This document shows, piece by piece, positions 1-4,952 of a DNA stretch of 5,062 nucleotides; the first letter of the stretch is position 1; every line of letters starts with the position of its first letter. Below the pieces are notes generated by a model, which saw only the letters and a program-made list of their open reading frames with translations, made no database searches and was not told the DNA's origin. The position numbers and the translations under genes are program-made. The stretch is taken from the NCBI GenBank assembly GCA_021299565.1, contig JAJTHA010000074.1:1-5062 (forward strand), written 5' to 3'. The stretch comes from Candidatus Caenarcanales bacterium. Lineage in GTDB: Bacteria; Cyanobacteriota; Vampirovibrionia; LMEP-6097.

Positions 1-1
1 A

Positions 2-502
2 ATAAGTTCTTTTGGTAAAGCATTGCCTTTAGATATAATCGATGCGATTCAACAAAAGCACAGTCATCTCAAAATGGGTCATGGACTGAATTCCATGATG
101 GATATAGTTGAATTTCATGAAGCTAGCTTAGAAGCTGAAACACTTGCGGGTGATGGGACCTGCATCGTATTACTGTTTGATAAATTTTATGAAAAGCCAC
201 AAACACTAATGAAAGCAAAAACAACAGAAGCAAAAAATAAGTTTTTAACGCCTGCTTTAGTCGTAATATTTATGACTAGTTCTATTATGACTTTGCTTTT
301 GTTTTATCCAAGAGAAAAACAAACAGAGCTTGTCCATATTGCTGAACTTGCACCAGTTCACAAAACAATTTCTAAAAACAGTACAATACCTGTTAGAGAA
401 AAAAACATACTGAGAAATGCTAAGCCGAAAGCAACTGAGAAAAATATAGATGACTTGATCAGTCAACAAGATCAAAAACTTAATTTGAAGTTTGAGTTGT
501 AG
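2..502 (+). CDS. Unrecognised protein, 5'-truncated by the window edge, with one C-terminal membrane segment
   Basis: I do not recognise this protein. The frame is open from base 2, so the gene probably starts upstream. A TTG at 23 could be a start, but it has no convincing Shine-Dalgarno, and the residues before it (ISSFGKA) read like ordinary protein. Counting from the TTG, residues 1-65 look soluble and mixed helical, with several His and Met (HSHLKMGHGLNSMMD) and a short hydrophobic stretch CIVLLF. Residues 74-96 (starting FLTPALVVIF) form one hydrophobic membrane-spanning segment with a Lys-rich stretch before it and PREK after it. Residues 97-159 are polar, rich in Lys, Asn and Thr, and probably disordered. 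The positive residues before the segment suggest a cytoplasmic N-terminal domain and an external tail, which is inference. The stop lies 23 nt inside the convergent cmk gene, so the two 3' ends overlap. The composition fits a real gene; the function is unknown. Confidence 0.65.
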   Translation: MSSFGKALPLDIIDAIQQKHSHLKMGHGLNSMMDIVEFHEASLEAETLAGDGTCIVLLFDKFYEKPQTLMKAKTTEAKNKFLTPALVVIFMTSSIMTLLLFYPREKQTELVHIAELAPVHKTISKNSTIPVREKNILRNAKPKATEKNIDDLISQQDQKLNLKFEL

Positions 503-1163
503 AAACCCTCATAAGCAACTCACCCAGAACTTCATCAATAGTTTTATTATCAGTGTCGATAACAATTGCATCATCTGCTTTTTTAAGAGGGGCGATAGCA
601 CGACTAGAATCTTGTCTATCACGCTCTTCTATCTGAGCAGCAAGTTCTTCAATATTGATTCGCTCTCCTCTTTTCGCAAGCTCCTTCTCTCTTCTCTTCG
701 CTCTTTCAAGTGGTGAAGCGATCATAAAAAACTTAAAGTCTGCATTTGGGAAAACCACTGTGCCGATATCTCTACCATCCATAATCACACTTTGATCTGA
801 AGATAGCTTTCTTTGTATATCCAGAAGCTTTGATCTAACTCCAGAAAAAGTTGAGATATAACTAACTAACTGACTTACTTGATTATCTCTGATTGCAGTA
901 CTTATATCATTAGAATTCAAAACAATAGTTTTACTATTGTCCAAAAACTCAATATTAAAAGCTGACAAAATTTCATCAAGAATCTGGGCATCAGCCTCAG
1001 ACTTATGACCATTGGTTTTTTGAATCCAAGCTAAAGTCACAGCTCTAAACATAGCTCCAGAATCAATATACAAAAGCCCCAAACGCTTTGCCAATAGCTT
1101 TGCTAGAGTGCTTTTGCCGCTAGCTGCTGGTCCATCTATCGCGATAATTATTTGACTAGACAT
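480..1163 (-). CDS. cmk: Cytidylate kinase (CMP/dCMP kinase)
   Basis: Cytoplasmic kinase that phosphorylates CMP and dCMP to their diphosphates using ATP, in pyrimidine salvage and RNA turnover. The 227-residue product matches the usual bacterial length. The P-loop is G11-PAASGKS-T19, followed by the nucleotide-monophosphate contact region YIDSGAMFRA (about 32-41). The signature MDGRDIG lies at 128-134 and includes R131 and D132. S101, R110, D185 and R188 occupy the same numbers I recall for the CMP sugar-binding residues of the E. coli enzyme. The LID/basic region RAKRREKEL follows near 154. I chose the ATG at 1163. A GTG at 1172 would add three residues but has no ribosome site, while the ATG has a weak GAAG three bases upstream. 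The ATG overlaps the end of leuA by 8 nt (ATGTCTAG), so translation is probably coupled to leuA. The 3' end overlaps the convergent gene at 2-502 by 23 nt, leaving no room for a dedicated terminator. Confidence 0.96.
   Translation of the reverse strand: MSSQIIIAIDGPAASGKSTLAKLLAKRLGLLYIDSGAMFRAVTLAWIQKTNGHKSEADAQILDEILSAFNIEFLDNSKTIVLNSNDISTAIRDNQVSQLVSYISTFSGVRSKLLDIQRKLSSDQSVIMDGRDIGTVVFPNADFKFFMIASPLERAKRREKELAKRGERINIEELAAQIEERDRQDSSRAIAPLKKADDAIVIDTDNKTIDEVLGELLMRVSTTQTSN
922..940. repeat. Perfect 8-bp inverted repeat inside cmk
   Basis: ACAATAGT and ACTATTGT are separated by TTT, giving a perfect but AT-rich small hairpin within the cmk coding sequence (residues around KTIVLNS). It lacks the GC stem and U-tract of an intrinsic terminator. 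It may be chance in AT-rich DNA. Confidence 0.4.
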
Positions 1164-2739
1164 TAACTTCACTTTGTTGGGGATTGATTTTTACTGTTTC
1201 ACGTTTTTCGGTATATCTATTGACCGCATTCAAATATGCTTGAGCAGAAGCAAGTAAAATATCTGTGTTCGCACAATGCCCGCTATAAATAGCCGAGCTT
1301 TGATTGTCTTGGATTCTGATAATTACTTCACCCAATGAATCAATACCTTCTGTAACAGATTTGATAGAGAATTCAATAAGAGTACAATCTGCTTTGGTCA
1401 GTTTACGAATACATTTACAAACTGCGTCTACTGGACCAGTACCCAATTCGGCTCCACGCAAAATATTTGTTCTATCTCTTTGATCTCTGAGCATCACGCT
1501 TGCTGTGGGCAAGCCGGAAGAGCCGCAAGTGACCTGAACATGAAGAAGTTCAAACATAGTAGCTGAATCACTTTCGAGGGATTTATCGGTAGCTAAACTC
1601 ACCAAGTCTCTATCATCGACACGTTTTTTCTTGTCAGCGAGTCTTATAAATCTTTCGTAAATTTCTTCAAGATCAGCCACTGGAATATTATTGAAGCCTA
1701 ATTGCTCTAATCTAGATTTAAGCGCATGTTTGCCTGATCTTGGACCAAGAGGGATTTGCGTTGATAGTAATCCTATGTCTTCTGGATTCATGATCTCATA
1801 AGTTTTGTTGTTTTTGAGCATGCCATCTTGGTGTATGCCGGATTCATGAGCGAATGCATTAGCACCAACTATCGCTTTATTAGGTTGCACAAAAAGCCCT
1901 GTTATATTTGATACAAGCTTTGAAGTTCTGATTATGTGTTGAGAATTGACATTGGTAAAAAGATTTAGATCTCTTCTGGTTTTCAAGATCATTACTAATT
2001 CTTCAAGGGAAGCATTACCCGCTCTTTCACCGATACCATTAATAGTACATTCCACTTGGCGAGCGCCATTGAGAAGAGCAGAGAGTGAATTTGCCGTAGC
2101 AAGACCTAAGTCATTATGGCAATGCACAGAAATAATTGCTTGATCTATATTTGGAACATTCTTTTTGATATCAGCAATTAATTGTCCAAACTCAGCTGGT
2201 GTCGTGTAACCAACCGTATCTGGAATATTGATTGAAGTTGCTCCGGCTTTAATTGCAGCTTCAATAATTTCATAAAGAAAAGATTTTTCTGATCTACAAG
2301 CATCTTCTGGGGAAAACTCAACTTCATGCACCAAAGATTTGGCTAGCTTGACCATCTCTGAAGCTCGCTTGAGGACATCATCAGGCTTCATTTTGAGTTT
2401 GTATTCCATATGAATCGAAGATGTGGCAATAAATGTATGCAGGCGTTTTTTGCTAGCCGGCTTCAAAGCTTCTGCTGCAGTTATAATGTCTTTATCAAGA
2501 GCTCTTGCTAGAGCACAAATTGTAGGTCCTTGTATTTCTGCTGCGATCTGATAAACAGCGTCAAAATCACCTTTGCTTGACACTGGAAAACCCGCTTCTA
2601 TAACATCAACATTTAAAAGCGCCAGCTGCTTGGCGATTTGCAATTTCTCCTGGGCGTTCATGGTTGCTCCAGGACTTTGCTCACCATCTCTCAATGTTGT
2701 ATCAAAGATATAGACTCGGTTTTGATCTGAACTTGTCAT
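1156..2739 (-). CDS. leuA: 2-isopropylmalate synthase
   Basis: Catalyses the first committed step of leucine synthesis: 2-oxoisovalerate plus acetyl-CoA gives 2-isopropylmalate. It acts in the cytoplasm and needs a divalent metal. At 527 residues it is full length. The TIM barrel starts with FDTTLRDGEQ (12-21), which supplies the metal ligand D13 and R17. It continues with the HCHND motif (206-210; metal-binding H206 and H208), NGIGERAGN (234-242) and FAHESGIHQDG (296-306). After the linker, residues from about 395 to 508 form the LeuA allosteric leucine-binding domain, including GTGPVDAV (433-440) and SGHCANTD (486-493). This domain separates LeuA from short homologues, and the DTTLRDGEQSPG and GFPVSS wording favours LeuA over homocitrate or citramalate synthases. 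C148 stands where I expect Gly (EDA-C-RS). The ATG at 2739 has no clear Shine-Dalgarno. The gene begins 32 nt after the toxin stop and overlaps cmk by 8 nt. Confidence 0.97.
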   Translation of the reverse strand: MTSSDQNRVYIFDTTLRDGEQSPGATMNAQEKLQIAKQLALLNVDVIEAGFPVSSKGDFDAVYQIAAEIQGPTICALARALDKDIITAAEALKPASKKRLHTFIATSSIHMEYKLKMKPDDVLKRASEMVKLAKSLVHEVEFSPEDACRSEKSFLYEIIEAAIKAGATSINIPDTVGYTTPAEFGQLIADIKKNVPNIDQAIISVHCHNDLGLATANSLSALLNGARQVECTINGIGERAGNASLEELVMILKTRRDLNLFTNVNSQHIIRTSKLVSNITGLFVQPNKAIVGANAFAHESGIHQDGMLKNNKTYEIMNPEDIGLLSTQIPLGPRSGKHALKSRLEQLGFNNIPVADLEEIYERFIRLADKKKRVDDRDLVSLATDKSLESDSATMFELLHVQVTCGSSGLPTASVMLRDQRDRTNILRGAELGTGPVDAVCKCIRKLTKADCTLIEFSIKSVTEGIDSLGEVIIRIQDNQSSAIYSGHCANTDILLASAQAYLNAVNRYTEKRETVKINPQQSEVNV

Positions 2740-2745
2740 AATTTA

Positions 2746-2775
2746 AGGATAGCAAAATTAACAATAGTTTGTTAA
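2746..2775 (-). promoter_or_regulatory. Candidate promoter directly in front of leuA
   Basis: On the minus strand, TTAACA (2775-2770) is followed after 18 bases by TATCCT (2751-2746). These match TTGACA at 5 of 6 and TATAAT at 4 of 6 positions. Transcription would start at about 2739-2741, on the leuA ATG, giving a leaderless or nearly leaderless message. That fits the missing Shine-Dalgarno. AT-rich DNA produces such matches by chance, and leuA could instead be read through from the toxin-antitoxin promoter. Confidence 0.3.
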
Positions 2776-2776
2776 T
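2757..2776 (-). repeat. Perfect 8-bp inverted repeat at the toxin stop / leuA upstream region
   Basis: ATTAACAA and TTGTTAAT are separated by four bases (TAGT on the plus strand). The repeat includes the toxin stop codon. Read on the minus strand the stem is followed by TTTTG, so it could act as a weak terminator or attenuator between the toxin and leuA. The stem has only one G-C pair per arm, which argues against strong termination. It also overlaps the candidate leuA -35 element, so an operator role is equally possible. Confidence 0.4.
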
Positions 2777-3044
2777 AACTATCTTTACGATGCTGTGCTG
2801 CAATCATAATCACCAAATCATCTTCAACTATATAGAAAAATCGATAATCAGCAATTCTATAGCGCCATCTATCTGGCTTAAGACCACGCAACTTTTTTAT
2901 ATTAGAACCATAAAATGGACTTTCCCGAAGAATTGGGTAGACTTGTTCGCTTAATTTTTTTACAATACGCTTATAGTCTGAACCTAAATTCGCTTTGAGG
3001 TCTTCAACAAATACTTCTGTTTCAAAGATCTTGTACTTAGACAA
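2772..3044 (-). CDS. Type II toxin of the RelE/ParE superfamily
   Basis: Small (90 residues) toxin of the RelE/ParE fold. Family members usually cleave mRNA on the ribosome (RelE branch) or poison gyrase (ParE branch). The C-terminal half carries the family hallmarks: IKKLRGL (49-55), then the basic strand pair WRYRIADYRFFY (60-71), an acidic turn EDD (74-76), a hydrophobic strand, and the terminal HRKDSY (85-90). That ending resembles the HRRDVY ending common in RelE/StbE-type mRNA interferases, where the last Arg and Tyr are candidates for catalysis. This makes an RNase role more likely than gyrase poisoning, but the sequence alone does not settle it. The start is TTG at 3044. An in-frame stop lies six codons upstream, no ATG is available, and a good Shine-Dalgarno sits at the right distance. 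The gene overlaps the antitoxin stop by 8 nt, as expected for coupled translation. It is intact. Confidence 0.87.
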   Translation of the reverse strand: MSKYKIFETEVFVEDLKANLGSDYKRIVKKLSEQVYPILRESPFYGSNIKKLRGLKPDRWRYRIADYRFFYIVEDDLVIMIAAQHRKDSY

Positions 3045-3291
3045 TTTTGCCTTTCCTTGCTAAACCTTGCTTGATACCTTTGTCCATACGAGTCATAAGC
3101 TCTTTGTCATCTAGGATATTTTTCATTTCGTAATCATTAACAAAGATCATTTCTTCAAGTTTTTCAAGCATAAAAGTTTCAACAAGATTAGCAATACTCC
3201 GATTTTCAGCCTTGGCCATATTAACAACTTGACTATAAATATAATCATCAAGTCTCAGAGTTATTGAATTAACATTTTGCTTTTTTGGCAT
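3037..3291 (-). CDS. Ribbon-helix-helix antitoxin (CopG/RelB-like)
   Basis: An 84-residue antitoxin, first gene of the toxin-antitoxin pair. Residues 8-14 (NSITLRL) form the DNA-contacting strand. DDYIYSQVVNMAKAE (15-29) makes helix 1, NRS is the turn, and IANLVETFMLEKL (33-45) makes helix 2, the classic ribbon-helix-helix pattern. Residues 46-84, with alternating acidic and Lys-rich patches, are the likely toxin-wrapping tail. The protein should dimerise, bind the promoter palindrome at 3308-3332, and neutralise the RelE/ParE protein encoded 8 nt inside its own 3' end. I chose the ATG at 3291. The ATG at 3309 would add MWHNAY, but that codon lies inside the predicted -10 box, so it would not be transcribed, and homologues usually start close to the strand. 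Neither start has a clear Shine-Dalgarno. Confidence 0.86.
   Translation of the reverse strand: MPKKQNVNSITLRLDDYIYSQVVNMAKAENRSIANLVETFMLEKLEEMIFVNDYEMKNILDDKELMTRMDKGIKQGLARKGKIV
3050..3056 (-). promoter_or_regulatory. Ribosome binding site that supports the TTG start of the toxin
   Basis: GGAAAGG on the minus strand, five bases before the TTG at 3044 and inside the last antitoxin codons. It is the reason for accepting a TTG start. The weak start codon would keep toxin synthesis below antitoxin synthesis. Confidence 0.6.
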
Positions 3292-3307
3292 ATATGCATT
3301 ATGCCAC

Positions 3308-3335
3308 ATTATGCATCAAAATGACGCATAATCAA
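3308..3335 (-). promoter_or_regulatory. Antitoxin-toxin promoter with an overlapping operator palindrome
   Basis: Minus-strand TTGATT (3335-3330) and CATAAT (3313-3308) are spaced by 16 bases and match the consensus at 4 of 6 and 5 of 6. Transcription should start near 3301, about ten bases before the ATG at 3291. An imperfect palindrome fills the promoter: ATTATGCATCA (3308-3318), AAA, then TGACGCATAAT (3322-3332), 11-base arms with one mismatch. A further ATTATGC copy at 3298-3304 lies exactly ten bases from the first, one helical turn away. This is the arrangement expected for cooperative binding of ribbon-helix-helix dimers and autorepression. The inferred ligand is the antitoxin, alone or with its toxin. 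Confidence 0.65.
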
Positions 3336-3398
3336 ACAAAAAAAGACCCCAATCAAAAAAATAGTCATCAAATCTTGATAAAAAACCACAAATGTGTA

Positions 3399-3427
3399 TT
3401 GACAACGAGGTGCCCTCATGTTACGTT
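3399..3427 (+). promoter_or_regulatory. Candidate promoter for the small gene at 3468
   Basis: A perfect TTGACA (3399-3404) is followed after 17 bases by TACGTT (3422-3427), which keeps the three most conserved -10 positions (TA...T). Transcription would start near 3434, leaving a leader of about 34 bases that contains the Shine-Dalgarno of the gene at 3468. The promoter points away from the toxin-antitoxin promoter across a shared A-tract-rich spacer. Confidence 0.4.
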
Positions 3428-3452
3428 TATCTTAATATCGGTTTGCTTATTT

Positions 3453-3459
3453 AAAGGAG
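3453..3459 (+). promoter_or_regulatory. Strong Shine-Dalgarno fixing the start at 3468
   Basis: AAAGGAG, eight bases upstream of the ATG at 3468. It is the clearest ribosome site in the window, and it shows that the long open frame beginning further upstream is not used. Confidence 0.8.
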
Positions 3460-3467
3460 TTAATATT

Positions 3468-3692
3468 ATGCAGTCAATAACAATTGATAAAACATTAGAA
3501 TTCATAGGAGCAACAACAAAAGAGCTTTTGACGGGACAAGGAGCCGTAGCTAATTTACAGAGATTTGTTTCTGGAAATAACAATGGAAAGCCAATCGAAG
3601 ATAAAGAAGCAGGAAGAGCAGTACTTGAGACGATTGCGCGCTTTATACCAAATGATTTTGCTAAATATCTACAAACATTACTTAGTAGATAA
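3468..3692 (+). CDS. Unrecognised small protein, 74 residues
   Basis: I do not recognise this protein. The start is set by the strong Shine-Dalgarno. It has no signal peptide, no membrane segment, no Cys and no Trp, and roughly equal positive and negative charge. It looks like a compact helical protein: a short helix around TLEFIGATTKELLTG (9-23), a second around AVANLQRFV (26-34), a polar loop SGNNNGKP (35-42), then EDKEAGRAVLETIARFI (44-60) and NDFAKYLQTLLSR (62-74) with amphipathic spacing. Its expression signals are better than those of any neighbour. It lies divergent from the toxin-antitoxin pair and 111 bases before the larger gene at 3804, in the same frame but separated by three stop codons. 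It may be a free-standing small protein, or the detached N-terminal part of a once longer gene. Confidence 0.72.
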   Translation: MQSITIDKTLEFIGATTKELLTGQGAVANLQRFVSGNNNGKPIEDKEAGRAVLETIARFIPNDFAKYLQTLLSR

Positions 3693-3766
3693 AAAGACCA
3701 GCAGATCTTAACTGACAAGAAATTAAAAAAGTTTTGGTTAAACAAAATTAGTTAAAGAACCAAGTA

Positions 3767-3796
3767 TTGACAATTTACCAGGCAATCATTCACAAT
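3767..3796 (+). promoter_or_regulatory. Candidate promoter abutting the gene at 3804
   Basis: A perfect TTGACA (3767-3772) is followed after 18 bases by CACAAT (3791-3796), matching TATAAT at 4 of 6. The start point would fall at about 3803-3804, on the ATG itself. That fits the lack of any Shine-Dalgarno and would give a leaderless message. The weak -10 keeps confidence low. Confidence 0.3.
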
Positions 3797-3803
3797 AATA
3801 CTC

Positions 3804-4952
3804 ATGGGCGCTGATTTTGCTTATATTAACGGTCCAAAAGATGGTAGTGGAAAACCTGCTTTTACCCTCAAAACCTCATTGCCAGCACATATTATCCCTG
3901 GGCCAAAAAGCAACATTAGAGCCGGAGAAGCTGAGTTTGTCATGGTGAGAAATATCCATGAAGAACTTCACAAAAGCTCTTCTTATGGACAAATTCTTAG
4001 AAATCTAAGCAAGATTCCCCAAAAATTAAATTCCCAATTTCGTGGGCAAAATTTGCCGGAATGTAAAATTCATTACGCATCTGATCCAGAACAATTCCTA
4101 GATTACCAGGGACCTATCTGCGTATTAATACCAGAAAAACATTGCTATGAAAGAAACAAAGATCTTGTAATGGAAGGAGACTCATATACACTTGGACAGA
4201 TGCTTAAAACAAATCAAGCCATACTCAAAAAAGCATTAGAACATAAAGATGGTTTTAAGTGCTTAGGATTGCTTGAGGGTTACATAGATCCAAGTCAATT
4301 AAAGTCTCTAACAAATAACCATTTCACACCAATATATGCAGATCACAATATTCAGTATCTAGTATCTGAATCTCGGTATGAGTATATAGTTTCAGGCTTA
4401 CTAATAGCTCTGACTACTTTTTCAGATGAAGTAGGAAAAAATCATACTATTTCCGGAATGTTGAGTCCTTATTTCAAATCAAATGGAGATTTTGATAAAG
4501 AAGCTTTTGCAAGTGATATCCAAACTGGCATAAAAGAACTTGGATTAGCTGACTTTGTGACTTATGAGAAGATACACAGTTCTCTCTATAACATCAGTGT
4601 TGATATGCCACGACTTCACCTTAAATCTGAAAATACTAGAAAAGATACTGATTCAGTAATTAATTTTATTACAGGTTCTTTTGAAGTTCTTGAAAACCGT
4701 AGAGATCAACATATTGTAGATAGTATTGAAAGATCTAATGCAGATCTAACGACAATGGTTGTTGGATGTGGTCACGTCAAAAACCTCCAAGCAGAACTAG
4801 TGAAAAGAAAAATTCCTGTAATTGTAATTGGCTCAAACGAAATTTTCAGTAATATGTTCGAAGAGGAATCACCAAAAAGATTAGCAAACGAAAGCGATGC
4901 TGAATACTATCAAAGACAGCTTGTCAATCCCCCCTTTCTTCAAACAACTTAA
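3804..4952 (+). CDS. Putative Tiki/TraB/ChaN-like protein, C-terminus probably replaced by an insertion sequence
   Basis: Function not known. Several scattered motifs recall the Tiki superfamily (TraB/PrgY, GumN, ChaN, EreA-like), whose members share a GE.H motif, an internal acidic residue, an R-N/Q segment and a late G..H motif. Here these would be CVLIPEKH (106-113), LGLLEGYI (154-161, E158), ENRRDQHIVDSI (297-308) and MVVGCGHVKNL (318-328, H324), followed by a strand IPVIVIG. The first motif lacks the usual Gly, so the match is suggestive only. The N-terminal 90 residues are polar, and I see no signal peptide or membrane segment. The ATG at 3804 is the first ATG after an in-frame TGA at 3768 and has no Shine-Dalgarno. 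The last ten residues (LVNPPFLQTT) are read from the terminal repeat of the insertion sequence, so the native protein was probably longer than Q372. It may still be expressed in truncated form. Confidence 0.68.
   Translation: MGADFAYINGPKDGSGKPAFTLKTSLPAHIIPGPKSNIRAGEAEFVMVRNIHEELHKSSSYGQILRNLSKIPQKLNSQFRGQNLPECKIHYASDPEQFLDYQGPICVLIPEKHCYERNKDLVMEGDSYTLGQMLKTNQAILKKALEHKDGFKCLGLLEGYIDPSQLKSLTNNHFTPIYADHNIQYLVSESRYEYIVSGLLIALTTFSDEVGKNHTISGMLSPYFKSNGDFDKEAFASDIQTGIKELGLADFVTYEKIHSSLYNISVDMPRLHLKSENTRKDTDSVINFITGSFEVLENRRDQHIVDSIERSNADLTTMVVGCGHVKNLQAELVKRKIPVIVIGSNEIFSNMFEEESPKRLANESDAEYYQRQLVNPPFLQTT
4922..4941. repeat. Putative terminal inverted repeat of the insertion sequence
   Basis: TGTCAATCCCCCCTTTCTTC, beginning with TG and containing six C. 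The run of C is unusual in this AT-rich DNA. Only one copy is in view, so the true repeat length is unknown. Confidence 0.5.

Noticed and set aside
492..716. Plus-strand 74-residue frame inside cmk
   Set aside because: Antisense to conserved cmk codons and without domain features.
1164..1172. GTG start for cmk
   Set aside because: No Shine-Dalgarno upstream. The ATG at 1163 gives the usual length and the 8-nt overlap with leuA.
1946..2143. Plus-strand 65-residue frame inside leuA
   Set aside because: Shadow of the conserved leuA coding sequence, with no start signals of its own.
3292..3309. ATG at 3309 as the antitoxin start
   Set aside because: It overlaps the predicted -10 box and operator, so it would precede the transcript; the ATG at 3291 fits the family better.
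3334..3386. Phased A-tracts suggesting intrinsic DNA curvature upstream of the antitoxin promoter
   Set aside because: Three runs of 6-7 A are present, but their spacing (about 17 and 24 bases) is not in phase with the helix, and such runs are common in AT-rich intergenic DNA.
3285..3467. In-frame upstream extension of the 74-residue gene to an ATG at 3285
   Set aside because: It would run over the antitoxin start and promoter and lacks a ribosome site, while the ATG at 3468 has a strong one. The extra residues look like translated regulatory DNA.
3416..3745. Minus-strand 109-residue open frame opposite the 74-residue gene
   Set aside because: No ribosome site. It lies antisense to a gene with good signals, and its sequence has no domain character.
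3727..3760. Possible terminator after the 74-residue gene (GTTTTG...CAAAAT)
   Set aside because: The stem is only five or six A/T-rich pairs and no U-tract follows, so it is not credible as an intrinsic terminator.
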